Assembly: GCF_000426525.1 (NCBI RefSeq) | Contig: NZ_KE384533.1 | Location: forward strand, 1,218,562-1,282,561 | Source of the DNA: Nocardioides alkalitolerans DSM 16699 | GTDB taxonomy: Bacteria > Actinomycetota > Actinomycetes > Propionibacteriales > Nocardioidaceae | Direction of reading: 5' to 3' | DNA length: 64,000 nucleotides | Part shown: positions 40,883 to 49,744 of the stretch, in pieces | Position numbering within the stretch: the stretch's first letter is position 1 | Layout of the letters: every line of letters begins with the position of its first letter | Program-made: the position numbers and the translations under genes | The notes under the pieces: model-generated | What the model was told of the DNA's origin: nothing | What the model saw: only the letters and a program-made list of their open reading frames with translations | The model's database searches: none

Positions 40883-41981
40883 GGTCGGCCAGGGCCTGAC
40901 GGGTCCGCTCGTCCACGGGCAGACGGGCCACGGTGGCGAGCGCGCTGGAGGCGAGCGCCGCGATCCGCTCCTCCACCCGGGCCAGCGCCCCGGTGCTGCG
41001 CAGCACCTCCCGGACGGCGTCCACCCCCGCCCGGTCGACCGCGGGGTCGCCCAGGTGGCGGTCCAGCACGTCGCGCTGCGCGGCGGACGCGGCCTCGACG
41101 GCGAGGGCGACGAGCAGGGTGCGCTTGCCCTCGCGGACGTCGTCCTCGACCGGCTTGCCGGTGACCTCGGGCTCGCCGAACACCCCGATCACGTCGTCGC
41201 GCAGCTGGAACGCCTCGCCCACGTCGAGCGCCAGGGCGCTGTAGCCGGCCAGCAGGTCGGCCGAGGCGCCACCGAGCGTCCCGCCCAGCAGCAGCGGGTG
41301 CTCGACGGTGTACTTGGCGCTCTTGTGGAGGAGCACGCGACGGACGTCGTCGAGCGAGGTCGTCGCCCGCGTCTGACCCAGCACGTCGAGGTACTGGCCC
41401 GCCAGCACCTGGTCGCGCATCTGCGACCAGACCGCCCGGGCCGCGGCGCCGGCCTCCGAGCGTCGCGCCGCCTCGGCGAGCAGGTCGTCGGACCAGGTGA
41501 GGCAGAGGTCGCCGGCGAGCACCGCCATGGCCGCGCCGTGGTCGTCCGCGTCGCCGAGGCCGCGCGCGAGGAGGTGGCGGTCCGCGAAGGCGCGGTGCAC
41601 CGTCGGTCGCCCGCGCCGGTCGTCGCTGTGGTCCATCAGGTCGTCGTGCACGAGCGCGGCGAGGTGGAAGAGCTCGAGCGCCGCGGCGGCCTCGACGGCC
41701 CCCGGCGCCGCCTCGGCGCCCGACGCTCCGCGCGCCCCCCAGAGGCAGAACGCCGCGCGGAGCCGCTTGCCCCCGGTGGCCGCCGCCGCGAGGGCCTCGG
41801 TCATGGGGGCGAGCTCGTCGCTCACGGCCGTCAGCACGTCGCAGTGCGCGGCGATGCGGGTCGCCAGCAACCGGTCGACCTCGGCCAGGCCGACGGGGTC
41901 GAGCTGCCGCGGACCGAGGGGGGTGGCGGGGGCGGCGGGGTCGGCGGGCCGAGTACCCGGGCGCAGGTCGGTGAGGCTCAT
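40851..41981 (-). CDS. crtE: Geranylgeranyl diphosphate synthase
   Basis: 376 residues. A trans-isoprenyl diphosphate synthase: GGKRLR (70-75), first Asp-rich motif HDDLMD (112-117) followed by RRGRPTVH, and second motif QLRDDVIGVFGE (259-270). This is the short first-motif spacing DDxxD typical of type III GGPP synthases. It supplies the C20 precursor for CrtB. The ATG at 41981 is the likely start, though no ribosome site is visible; an in-frame extension of 44 codons was rejected as proline-rich and polar. Confidence 0.9.
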   Translation of the reverse strand: MSLTDLRPGTRPADPAAPATPLGPRQLDPVGLAEVDRLLATRIAAHCDVLTAVSDELAPMTEALAAAATGGKRLRAAFCLWGARGASGAEAAPGAVEAAAALELFHLAALVHDDLMDHSDDRRGRPTVHRAFADRHLLARGLGDADDHGAAMAVLAGDLCLTWSDDLLAEAARRSEAGAAARAVWSQMRDQVLAGQYLDVLGQTRATTSLDDVRRVLLHKSAKYTVEHPLLLGGTLGGASADLLAGYSALALDVGEAFQLRDDVIGVFGEPEVTGKPVEDDVREGKRTLLVALAVEAASAAQRDVLDRHLGDPAVDRAGVDAVREVLRSTGALARVEERIAALASSALATVARLPVDERTRQALADLTEACVWRDA

Positions 41982-42143
41982 GTCGTCGTCGTCGCCGCTG
42001 CGCACGGGGCGATCGGTCGCGCGCGAGGGGCGGGGGTCGAGGAGCGCGGCATGACGGACCGGTACCCCGTCATGACGAGGAGGAGTCACCGTCGTCGACC
42101 CGGTCGGGCACAACGGGTCGGGCGTATCCAGGGTGCCATGACG

Positions 42144-42204
42144 ATATTGCAGACGATGGCACCAGACACGATGTATATCTGCAGTCGGAGGGTGAATATC
42201 TGCA
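42144..42204 (+). repeat. Direct repeats ATAT(C)TGCA upstream of the ice-binding-like gene
   Basis: ATATTGCA (42144-42151), ATATCTGCA (42175-42183) and ATATCTGCA (42196-42204). The last two are exact and 21 bases apart, two helical turns; the first lies 31 bases earlier, three turns. This phasing suggests a protein-binding array. Confidence 0.45.
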
Positions 42205-42279
42205 TTTCTCCGAGAAATCCATCTGGTGATTTTTGCAATGCGACGAATTACCTCCGACGGGTATACCTTCCCGAATTAT

Positions 42280-42292
42280 TCACACAGTGTGA
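42280..42292. promoter_or_regulatory. Inverted repeat TCACAC-A-GTGTGA
   Basis: Perfect 6-base arms about a single base, in the AT-rich leader 40 bases before the ATG at 42331; a likely operator near the promoter. Confidence 0.45.
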
Positions 42293-42297
42293 TCTCG

Positions 42298-42314
42298 TCT
42301 CCGCGATACGGAGA
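42298..42314 (+). other. Leader hairpin before the ice-binding-like gene
   Basis: 6-bp stem TCTCCG with CGGAGA around a 5-base loop, followed by ATTTT and a run of six G that serves as the ribosome site. Folding would sit next to that site and could modulate translation, for example with temperature. Confidence 0.35.
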
Positions 42315-42330
42315 TTTTGGGGGGCTTCCG

Positions 42331-43530
42331 ATGAGAAGCCAGACCGTCCTTTCTTTCCGGCCGTCGTTGCGGCCGTCCGTCTCCCGAGCAGCCGTCGGGG
42401 TCGTGGTCGCCGCGCTCGGCGGTCTCACGTTCGCCGTCGCGCTCCCGTCGGCCCAGGCCATCGGCAGGGCGGTCGACCTCGGCACCGCCGAGGACTACTC
42501 GGTGCTGGGTGGCCAGTCGGTCACCAACACCGGGCCCAGCGTCCTGCCGCTCAACCTGGGCGTCAGCCCGGGCAGCGCGGCGAGCGGCTTCCCGCCGGGG
42601 CAGGTGGGCGGCGACACGCACCGCGCCGACGCGGCCTCGCTCCAGGCGCAGAGTGACCTGACGATCGCGTACGACGATGCGGCCGGCCAGGCGTCCGACG
42701 CGAGCGTCGGGGCCGAGCTCGGTGGCCTCTCGCTGGCCCCGGGGGTCTACACCGCGGCGAGCGCCACGGAGATCACCGGCACCCTGACGCTGAACGCGCA
42801 GGGAGATCCGAACGCGGTCTTCATCTTCCAGGTCGGGTCGGCGCTCGACACGAACCCGAACAGCACCGTCTCCCTCATCAACGGGGCCCGCGGTTGCAAC
42901 GTCTTCTGGCAGGTGGGGTCGAGCGCGACGCTCGACACGAACACCACGTTCGTGGGCACGATCATGGCGCTCACCTCGGTGGTCGTGCGGACCGGCACCA
43001 CGATCGACGGACGTGCCCTCGCCCGCAACGGCTCGGTCTCGCTCGACGACAACGTCTTCACCGACGGCTCCTGCACCCCGCCGACCACGGGCCCGACCAC
43101 GGGCCCGACCACCGGCCCGACCGGGGGGCCCGCGACCGGCCCCACCACGGGCCCGACGGGTGGACCGACGACCGGTCCGACGAGCGGTCCGACGAGCGGC
43201 CCGACCTCGGGTCCGACGACGAGCCCGACCGGTCCGACGGACGGCCCGACCAGCATCTCGCCGACCGACGGGTCGACGAACCCGGGCGACGGGTCGTCGA
43301 CGTCCCCCGGTGACGGGTCGTCGACCTCCCCGGGTGGCAGCTCCTCCACCCCGCCGGGCGGCGGTGTGCCGCCGGGTGACAGCAGCAACGGCCCTCCCGG
43401 CCCCGACCTGCCCAACACCGGCTCGCCCTTCGACGCGGTGCTGATCATCGGTGCCGTCATCGCCGTGCTCGCCGGCATCTGCCTGACGGTCGCCGGGGCC
43501 CGACGCGGCCGGTCCACGTCGAGCACGTAG
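42331..43530 (+). CDS. LPxTG-anchored ice-binding-like (DUF3494) surface protein
   Basis: 399 residues: a signal peptide (cleavage after SAQA near residue 50), a DUF3494 beta-helix domain (about 52-250; GTAEDYSVLGGQSVTNTGPS, LAPGVYTAASATEITGTLTL, FIFQVGSALDTNPNS, VFWQVGSSATLDTNTTFVGTI-type core, given here in parts), a long Thr/Pro/Gly/Ser linker (about 250-355) and a classic sorting signal: LPNTG at 360-364, a membrane helix and a basic tail. DUF3494 proteins bind ice or act as adhesins. The linker DNA is a run of related 9- and 12-base units. The ATG at 42331 follows six G. Confidence 0.85.
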   Translation: MRSQTVLSFRPSLRPSVSRAAVGVVVAALGGLTFAVALPSAQAIGRAVDLGTAEDYSVLGGQSVTNTGPSVLPLNLGVSPGSAASGFPPGQVGGDTHRADAASLQAQSDLTIAYDDAAGQASDASVGAELGGLSLAPGVYTAASATEITGTLTLNAQGDPNAVFIFQVGSALDTNPNSTVSLINGARGCNVFWQVGSSATLDTNTTFVGTIMALTSVVVRTGTTIDGRALARNGSVSLDDNVFTDGSCTPPTTGPTTGPTTGPTGGPATGPTTGPTGGPTTGPTSGPTSGPTSGPTTSPTGPTDGPTSISPTDGSTNPGDGSSTSPGDGSSTSPGGSSSTPPGGGVPPGDSSNGPPGPDLPNTGSPFDAVLIIGAVIAVLAGICLTVAGARRGRSTSST

Positions 43531-43531
43531 G

Positions 43532-43560
43532 CCGGCGGAAGTCCTCGACGACGCCGCCGG
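43532..43560. terminator. Hairpin terminator between convergent genes
   Basis: 7-bp stem CCGGCGG with CCGCCGG, 15-base loop, just after the surface-protein stop and before the end of the MFS gene. Confidence 0.5.
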
Positions 43561-43564
43561 GACG

Positions 43565-45085
43565 TCACTGGCCGACGTGCCCGGCGGCCGACCGCTGGCG
43601 CAGCAGGTCGAGCACGGCCACCGCGAGCGCCGCGAGCAGGAAGCCGAGGGCGACGGCGGTGGCGCCGTACAGGGCGGTGCGGTGCACCGAGGCGGGGGCG
43701 TCGGCGAGGGTGTGGCCCGCGCCGTAGACCGGGGTGTAGTAGGCCACCGAGGCCGCGGCGACGCCGAGGCTGTTGGCGATCCGCTGCCCGAGCTGGCCGA
43801 TCGCCCCGGCGGCGCTCCCGCGGTCGCGGGGCACCTCCGCGAGGGTCATCGAGTGGTTGGGCGAGACCACGAGACCGGCGCCCAGCCCGGCGAGCAGCTG
43901 CAGGGCCGGTACGGCGACCAGGAGCGTCGCCGTGCTCACGTCGGCCTGGACGAGCCCCAGGGTGCCGAGCGCGCCGGCCAGGGTGACGAGCATGCCCGTC
44001 GCGGTCAGCGTGCGCCCCCACCGGTCGACGAGCCGCCCGCCGAGGTGGGCGCCGAGGACGGACGTCAGCGACGAGGGCAGCGTGACGAGCCCGGCCTCCA
44101 GGGGCGTGAGCCCGCGGGCCTCCTGCAGGTAGATCAGCAGCGCGAGGTTGATGCCGGGGCCGCTGGCGAACCAGGTGAGCGAGACCAGCACGCCGTTGCG
44201 GAACGAGCGGATGCGCAGCAGTCGCGGGTCGATCACGCTCGGTCGCCCGGCCGTGACGCGGGCGCGGCTGCGGACCACGAAGGCGGCGAGCGCGAGGGCG
44301 GCGGGGACGAGGATCAGCCAGCGCTGGCCGGAGTCCTGCGGGCGGCCGGTGGTGAGCACGAACGGCGCCAGCAGGAGCACGAGGAAGGCGCTGCCGAGGG
44401 CGACCCCGACCCAGTCGACGTCGAGCCGTCGCGACCGGGGGGCCGCCGGCGCGCCGACGTCGCCGAGGAGCAGCCGGGCGGCCACGAGCAGGCCCAGGAA
44501 GATCGGGACGTTGAGGGCGAACACGCCGCGCCACCCGAGCGCCGGGGCGACCATCAGCAGCCCGCCGAGGCTCGGCCCGAGCGCGGTCGCCAGGCTCACG
44601 CACACGCCGTACCGGCCGAAGGCCCGGGCCCGCTCGTGCGGGGCGAAGAGCTGCTGCACGATGCCCATGAGCTGCGGCATCAGCAGGCCGGCGGCGACGC
44701 CGGCGAGGGCGCGGCCGAGGACGAGCACCTCGATGCCGGGGGCGAGCGAGCAGACGACGCTCGCGGCGAGGCCGCCCCAGAGCCCGAGGTAGGTCAGGCG
44801 CAGGCGGTGGCCGTGGTCGCCGATCTGGCCGGCGGGGATCAGCGTGACGGCGAACAGCACGACGTACGCCGCGGAGACCAGCTGGATGCCGGTCGGGCCG
44901 GCCGCCAGGGCCCGCTCGATCGCCGGGATCGCCAACGACACCTTGTGGATGTCGAGGAGCAGCATGCCGGCGGCGACGCCGCAGACGGTGACGGCCGCGA
45001 GGCGGTCACCCCCCGGACGCGCCGCGGCGGCGCGGACCTCGAGGGTCCGCGCCGCCGCGGGGGAGGCGTCGTCGGTGCGGCTCAT
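43565..45085 (-). CDS. MFS transporter, DHA2-like (14 helices)
   Basis: 506 residues with about 14 membrane helices. The first helix (VAAGMLLLDIHKVSLAIPAI) and loop GQIGDHGHRLRLTY match the DHA2 group, and LGPSLGGLL in helix 5 matches its exporter motif. The ATG at 45085 overlaps the stop of the upstream binding-protein gene by four bases. Pairing with an NMT1/SsuA-like protein is not the usual ABC arrangement and suggests the two handle the same compound, one importing or sensing and one exporting. Confidence 0.85.
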   Translation of the reverse strand: MSRTDDASPAAARTLEVRAAAARPGGDRLAAVTVCGVAAGMLLLDIHKVSLAIPAIERALAAGPTGIQLVSAAYVVLFAVTLIPAGQIGDHGHRLRLTYLGLWGGLAASVVCSLAPGIEVLVLGRALAGVAAGLLMPQLMGIVQQLFAPHERARAFGRYGVCVSLATALGPSLGGLLMVAPALGWRGVFALNVPIFLGLLVAARLLLGDVGAPAAPRSRRLDVDWVGVALGSAFLVLLLAPFVLTTGRPQDSGQRWLILVPAALALAAFVVRSRARVTAGRPSVIDPRLLRIRSFRNGVLVSLTWFASGPGINLALLIYLQEARGLTPLEAGLVTLPSSLTSVLGAHLGGRLVDRWGRTLTATGMLVTLAGALGTLGLVQADVSTATLLVAVPALQLLAGLGAGLVVSPNHSMTLAEVPRDRGSAAGAIGQLGQRIANSLGVAAASVAYYTPVYGAGHTLADAPASVHRTALYGATAVALGFLLAALAVAVLDLLRQRSAAGHVGQ

Positions 45086-45975
45086 GCTCCCTGGAGGAGC
45101 TTGGACGCGTCGACGAGCTTGACGAAGTCGTTCTCCTCGCCGATGAGGTCCCAGCTCGCGATCCAGTCGACGGTGCGGTTGAAGTGGTCCTCCGGGTAGG
45201 GCCCGGCGTGCACGTAGCGCAGCCGGCCCAGGCTGAAGTCCTCGGGCACGAGCTCGGCCACGGGGGCGGCCTGCTCGACGAAGTACTTCAGGTACGGCCG
45301 GATGTCCTCGTGGATCTTGTCGACCGCCTTGTTCACCGCGCGCGTGATCTTCGTGAACTGCTCGTCGTCGAGGCTCTCGCCCGCGATCTCGGCGCCGTAG
45401 TAGTGGCCCTCGGCGAGGATCTTGTAGCCGGCCTTCTCCGCGACGGTGATCCACGGCTCCATGACGGCGACGGCGTCGATGTCGCCGTCGCGCAGCGCCT
45501 CGAAGCGCTCCTTGCCCTTGATGCCGACCAGGTTGATGTCGGTGCGGGGGAGGAATCCCTCGAGCAGCTGCAGCACCAGGTAGTGCGAGCCGTGGTGGAA
45601 GTTCACGCCGACGCGGACGCCCGCGAGGTCGCCGGCCACGTTGTACGGCGAGTCGGGCCGCACGATGATCGCCTGGCTGGCCACGGCGGAGCGCCGGGCG
45701 ACGACCTTGCCCTTGACCTGGCTGTCCTGCGAGCGGCGCAGCTGGCCCCACTCGCAGGCGTTGTAGAGCTGCGACTGACCGGCCTCGAACAGCTTGAAGC
45801 TGCTGAAGGACGAGACGGTGTCGGGGCGCGCGATGAACCGCAGGCCGGTCTCGTCGCTGGCGCGCTCGCGGATGAGCTCGACGTCGAGGCCCTCCTCCGC
45901 GAAGTAGCCCTCCTCCTCCGCGACGTAGTACGGCAGGTAGAAGACGGTCCCGGCCGCCTCGATCTTGATCGTCAT
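45082..45975 (-). CDS. NMT1/SsuA-like binding protein without a signal peptide
   Basis: 297 residues with the periplasmic-binding-fold pattern of the NMT1/SsuA/ThiY group: FYLPYYVAEEEGYFAEEGLDVEL (in parts, about 12-34), GVRVGVNFHHGSHYLVL, GDIDAVAVMEPWITVAEKAG. The N-terminus starts MTIKIEAAGTVF with no signal peptide or lipobox, so it is predicted cytoplasmic. Such soluble members can be enzymes or ligand sensors. The start has a good AAGGAG site. It forms an operon with an MFS gene and is divergent from an ABC importer. Confidence 0.75.
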   Translation of the reverse strand: MTIKIEAAGTVFYLPYYVAEEEGYFAEEGLDVELIRERASDETGLRFIARPDTVSSFSSFKLFEAGQSQLYNACEWGQLRRSQDSQVKGKVVARRSAVASQAIIVRPDSPYNVAGDLAGVRVGVNFHHGSHYLVLQLLEGFLPRTDINLVGIKGKERFEALRDGDIDAVAVMEPWITVAEKAGYKILAEGHYYGAEIAGESLDDEQFTKITRAVNKAVDKIHEDIRPYLKYFVEQAAPVAELVPEDFSLGRLRYVHAGPYPEDHFNRTVDWIASWDLIGEENDFVKLVDASKLLQGA

Positions 45976-46164
45976 GGTGCTCCTTGGCTGAAGGCTCTAC
46001 GAGCCGCTGTGTAGAAGTTCGAACGAATCTAACGTCCTGCCGACAGAACTTTAAATCTGTTCATCTACTGAGATGGTCGACTTTGGGGGGTGGTGACGGC
46101 CTAGCGTCCAGCCCGCGGTGCGAGTCGATCCGCGACCCGCACGAGAGAGAGCGAGCACCACGAC
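45976..46164. promoter_or_regulatory. Divergent promoter region of the two transport operons
   Basis: Contains a TAGCGT -10 for the ABC operon (46102-46107), a GTTCGAAC palindrome (46017-46024) and the inverted repeat ACAGA-N8-TCTGT around ACTTTAAA (46043-46060). These are candidate operators for a shared regulator; no regulator gene lies in the immediate cluster. Confidence 0.4.
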
Positions 46165-47763
46165 ATGACGCGTCACAACCGCAGGCGCCCGGCCGCCGTA
46201 CTGGCGACCCTCGTCGCCTCGGCCCTGCTGCTCGGCGGCTGCGCGGGCAGCGACACCGCCGGCGGCGGCGGCTCGGACGTGCCGGTGGAGGGCGGCGTTC
46301 TCAAGTACCGCACCACCGGGGCCAACCTGAGCTCCACCGACCCCGCGATCCACACCGGCTACGGACCCGCGATCCCCGTGCGCGGCATCGTGGACTCGCT
46401 GGTGTTCAACAAGGAGGACGGGACCATCGAGCCCTGGCTGGCCACCGAGTGGACCGTCAACGAGGACGCGACCAGCTTCCAGTTCACGCTGCGCACCGAC
46501 GTGACGTTCAGCAACGGCGAGACGTTCGACTCGGCCGCCGTGAAGCAGAGCTTCGACGCGCTGCAGGCCCAGGGTGCGAAGTACGCCGTCGTCAACGAGT
46601 GGATCGGCGACCTGCGCGAGATCACCACCCCCGACGCGACCACGGTCGCGTTCGCGTTCGACTCGCCCAACTCGTCGTTCCTGCAGGCCGTCTCCACGAC
46701 GTCCCTAGGGATCGTCGCGCCCGAGACGTCCGCGCTCTCCTACGAGGAGCGCCAGGAGGGCACGACGATCATCGGCAGCGGGCCGTTCGTCGTCGCCGAG
46801 TCGCGGGGCGAGGAGGGCTACGTGCTCGAGCGCCGCGACGACTACGCGTGGGCGCCGCCGTCGGCGGAGAACCAGGGCGCGGCCTACCTGGAGGGCATCG
46901 AGGTCTTCACGACCCCGGACAACAGCATCGCCGCAGCGCAGCTGCGCTCCGGCGAGATCGACATCATGCACAACACCGAACCGGCCGACAAGACGGAGTT
47001 CTCGCTCAACCCCGACATCGAGATCCGGCGCGAGCCGCTCCCGGGCGCGGCGCTGGGCTTCGTCGTGAACACGGCCGTCCCCGGCCTCGACGACGTCGAC
47101 GTACGACGGGCGCTGTCGCTGGCGATCGACCGCGAGTCCGTGCTCGAGCGGGCCTCCGCGATCGACATCGCGCCGACGAGCGTCTACTCCGCGAGCAACC
47201 CCTACTGGAGCGACCAGTCCGACCTCGTCTCGACCGACGTCGAGGAGGCGGAGGAGCTCCTCGACGCCGCCGGCTGGGAGCCGGGCAGCGACGGCGTGCG
47301 GGAGAAGGACGGCGAGCGCCTCTCGTTCGACCTCATCTACAGCCCGTCGACCATCTCCCACGAGCCGAACCTCGCGGTGGTGCAGGCGCAGTGGAAGGAC
47401 ATCGGTGTCGAGCTCGACTTCGGCAGCCTCACCGCGGCCGAGCTGAACCAGCGCCTGCGGGCCGGGGACTACTCGTTCTCGTGGGGCAGCGGAACGCGTC
47501 CCGACGTGGACGTGCTGCGCGGCAACTACGGCGGCATCGACCCCGAGCTCGACGCGACGTTCGCGGCGATCCTCGCGGAGCCCGACGCCGCGGCGCGCCA
47601 GCCGCTGGCCGACGACGCCGCGCGCACCATCCTGGAGGAGGCCTACTTCCTGCCGCTGTACGACTTCATCCAGCCGCTGGCCTACCGCACCAGCACGCAC
47701 GTGCCGACCATCGAGGCGAGCCACATCCCCGTCCTGAGCGACGTCTGGCTCGACCCGCGGTGA
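46165..47763 (+). CDS. Peptide/opine-type ABC transporter substrate-binding lipoprotein
   Basis: 532 residues, family 5 solute-binding protein. The lipobox is LGGC with Cys26. Family features: GGVLKYRTTGANLSSTDPAIH at the mature start, LATEWTVNEDATSFQFTLR (about 92-110), FDSAAVKQSFDAL, and IIGSGPFVV. It delivers peptides or other small ligands to the permeases encoded next. The ATG at 46165 follows a GAGAGAGAG-type purine stretch. Its stop overlaps the first permease gene (GTGA). Confidence 0.92.
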   Translation: MTRHNRRRPAAVLATLVASALLLGGCAGSDTAGGGGSDVPVEGGVLKYRTTGANLSSTDPAIHTGYGPAIPVRGIVDSLVFNKEDGTIEPWLATEWTVNEDATSFQFTLRTDVTFSNGETFDSAAVKQSFDALQAQGAKYAVVNEWIGDLREITTPDATTVAFAFDSPNSSFLQAVSTTSLGIVAPETSALSYEERQEGTTIIGSGPFVVAESRGEEGYVLERRDDYAWAPPSAENQGAAYLEGIEVFTTPDNSIAAAQLRSGEIDIMHNTEPADKTEFSLNPDIEIRREPLPGAALGFVVNTAVPGLDDVDVRRALSLAIDRESVLERASAIDIAPTSVYSASNPYWSDQSDLVSTDVEEAEELLDAAGWEPGSDGVREKDGERLSFDLIYSPSTISHEPNLAVVQAQWKDIGVELDFGSLTAAELNQRLRAGDYSFSWGSGTRPDVDVLRGNYGGIDPELDATFAAILAEPDAAARQPLADDAARTILEEAYFLPLYDFIQPLAYRTSTHVPTIEASHIPVLSDVWLDPR

Positions 47764-48866
47764 CCGTCCCCCTGTCCGCGACCGGGGCCCGGCCCTCGGC
47801 CCCGTCGGTCCCGTCGGCGCCCCCGACCGGGCCGGACGGGGCGGGGCCGTCCGGTCCGCACGCCTCCGCCCGGGGCGCGTCGCTGCGCCGCGTCGGCCGG
47901 GTCGTCGCGGTGCGGCTCGCCCACGCGGTCGCCGTCGTCGCCGCGGCGTACTCGGCGTCGTTCTTCCTGCTGTTCGTGCTGCCGGGCGACGCCGTCCTCG
48001 CGCGGATCGGCACGACCGACACCGTCGGCACGTCCGACCTCTCGGGGCTCGACCTCACGACGCTGCGCGAGGAGGTGGGACTGAACGACAGCCTCGGCCG
48101 GCAGTACTGGGACGGTCTCGTCGGGCTCCTCCAGGGCGACCTGGGCAGCTCGCTGGTGAACGACCGGTCCGTCACGGCGCTCCTCGCGGAGGCGCTGCCG
48201 AACACGCTGACGCTGATGCTGCTCTCGCTCGTCCTCTCCGTGCCGCTCGGCTTCCTGCTCGCGCTGCTCGCCGTCGTGCCCCGCTCGCGGGCGCTGCGCT
48301 CGTTCGCGGCCCTCGTGCCGTCGGCGTACGTGAGCCTGCCGGTCTTCTGGATCGGCGTGCTCTTCATCTACCTGTTCGCGATCACCCTCGGGTGGTTCCC
48401 GGCCGGCGGCAGCCAGAGCGCGTCGGCGTTGGTGCTGCCGACGGCCGTGCTGGCGCTGCTGGGCGCCGCCCAGTTCGCCCAGGTGCTGATCAGCAGCCTG
48501 CGCACCGAGGTCGGCAAGACGTACGCCGCGGTGACCGCGCCCGCCAAGGGGGCCAGTCGCACCTACACCGTCTTCCGCCACTGCCTGCGCAACGCCGCGT
48601 TCCCGTTCCTCGCGGTCTTCGGCCTGCGGGTCGGCCAGCTGCTGGCCGGTACGGCGGTCATCGAGGTCGTCTTCTCCCGCAACGGCATCGGACGTCTGAT
48701 GGTCGACTCGGTCAAGGCGGTCGACCTCACCGTCGTGCTCGGCCTCGTCGTGGTGCTCGCGGTCGTGTACGTCGTCATCAACGCCGTCGTCGACGTCGGC
48801 TACGCCCTGCTCGACCCGCGGCTGCGCCGCCGGGCGCCGGCCCCCGCCCCGGAGGTGGACGCATGA
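47760..48866 (+). CDS. Peptide-type ABC transporter permease, DppB-like
   Basis: 368 residues with six membrane helices after a 40-residue Pro/Gly/Ala-rich N-terminal extension. DppB features: RLAHAVAVVAAAYSASFFLLFVLPGDAVL (in parts: VVAAAYSASFFL, then LPGDAVL), the REEVGLNDSLGRQY segment, and the EAA loop YAAVTAPAKGASRTYTVFRH. The GTG start overlaps the binding-protein stop. It forms the channel with the next gene. Confidence 0.92.
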   Translation: MTVPLSATGARPSAPSVPSAPPTGPDGAGPSGPHASARGASLRRVGRVVAVRLAHAVAVVAAAYSASFFLLFVLPGDAVLARIGTTDTVGTSDLSGLDLTTLREEVGLNDSLGRQYWDGLVGLLQGDLGSSLVNDRSVTALLAEALPNTLTLMLLSLVLSVPLGFLLALLAVVPRSRALRSFAALVPSAYVSLPVFWIGVLFIYLFAITLGWFPAGGSQSASALVLPTAVLALLGAAQFAQVLISSLRTEVGKTYAAVTAPAKGASRTYTVFRHCLRNAAFPFLAVFGLRVGQLLAGTAVIEVVFSRNGIGRLMVDSVKAVDLTVVLGLVVVLAVVYVVINAVVDVGYALLDPRLRRRAPAPAPEVDA

Positions 48867-49744
48867 CCGACACGCTCATCGGCGCGCCCCCCGCGCCGCC
48901 GTCCGGGAAGCCGACCCCGACGCCCGGCAAGCCCGCCCCTCGGGCTCGCCGCCGGCGGTTCCGCGAGCTGCACGTGCACCTCCTGCTGCTGGCCGCCCTC
49001 GTCGTGGCGGCGCTCCTGCCCGAGCTGGTGACGCGGCACGACCCCTTCGAGCTCGACGGGCTGCCGTTCGTGCCGCCGAACGGCGAGTTCTGGTTCGGCA
49101 CCGACGAGATCGGCCGCGACCTCTACTCCCGTGTCATGCACGGCCTGCAGATCTCGTTCTTCTCGGCCGCGCTCGCGGTGCTCGTGGGCGTGGTGCTCGG
49201 GAGCGTCGTCGGCGTGTTGTCGGGACTGCGCCCCGGCGGGGTGCTCGACCGCGTGCTGGGCATCCTCACCGAGGCCGTCATGGCCGTGCCGGCGGTGCTG
49301 CTGGCGCTGGCGGCCATCACGGCGTACGGCCGCGGGGCCTACATCGCGGCCATCGCGATCGGCATCGGCGAGGCCACCGGGTTCGCCCGGCTCGTGCGCG
49401 GCCTCGTGATCCAGTCGCAGACGCTCGTGTTCGTCGAGGCGGCCCGCACCTGCGGGGCCGGCCCGCTGCGCGTGCTGGTGCGGCACGTCGTCCCGTCCGT
49501 ATACCACCCGGTGCTCTCCTACACCGCCATGCAGTTCGGCCTCGCGATGCTCGCCATCGGGTCGCTGAGCTACCTCGGCTTCGGCGAGGCCCCGCCGTCG
49601 CCGGAGTGGGGCGTGCTGATCGCGGGCGGGCAGAAGTACCTCGTGCACGCCTGGTGGGTGGCGATCATCCCCGGGCTGGCGCTGACCGCCGTGGTCGTGC
49701 TCCTCAACCGCATCGCCTTCCTCATGCAGGAGAACCGCCGATGA
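48863..49744 (+). CDS. Peptide-type ABC transporter permease, DppC-like
   Basis: 293 residues with six membrane helices. The DppC signature FGTDEIGRDLYSRVMHGLQ (in parts, about 79-97) follows the first helix, and the EAA loop is FVEAARTCGAGPLRVLVRHV. The ATG overlaps the DppB-like stop and its own stop overlaps the ATPase gene start. A Pro/Lys-rich N-terminal stretch (SGKPTPTPGKPAPRARRRR) precedes helix 1. Confidence 0.92.
   Translation: MTDTLIGAPPAPPSGKPTPTPGKPAPRARRRRFRELHVHLLLLAALVVAALLPELVTRHDPFELDGLPFVPPNGEFWFGTDEIGRDLYSRVMHGLQISFFSAALAVLVGVVLGSVVGVLSGLRPGGVLDRVLGILTEAVMAVPAVLLALAAITAYGRGAYIAAIAIGIGEATGFARLVRGLVIQSQTLVFVEAARTCGAGPLRVLVRHVVPSVYHPVLSYTAMQFGLAMLAIGSLSYLGFGEAPPSPEWGVLIAGGQKYLVHAWWVAIIPGLALTAVVVLLNRIAFLMQENRR

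Larger units (their letters stand above)
41982..42330. other. 349-base gap, AT-rich in its second half
   Basis: Between crtE and the ice-binding-like gene. Bases 42140-42330 are far poorer in GC than the rest of the window and carry repeated ATATCTGCA-type words, an inverted repeat and a leader hairpin (see the separate entries). No credible open frame is seen. Confidence 0.6.

Noticed and set aside
36562..41981. C50 carotenoid (decaprenoxanthin-type) pathway
   Set aside because: The split cyclase would fit, but no UbiA-type elongase gene (CrtEb or LbtBC) is in the cluster.
43080..43400. Short repeated units resembling a CRISPR or tandem array
   Set aside because: They are in frame and encode the Thr/Pro/Gly wall-spanning linker of the LPNTG protein; units vary and there are no unique spacers.
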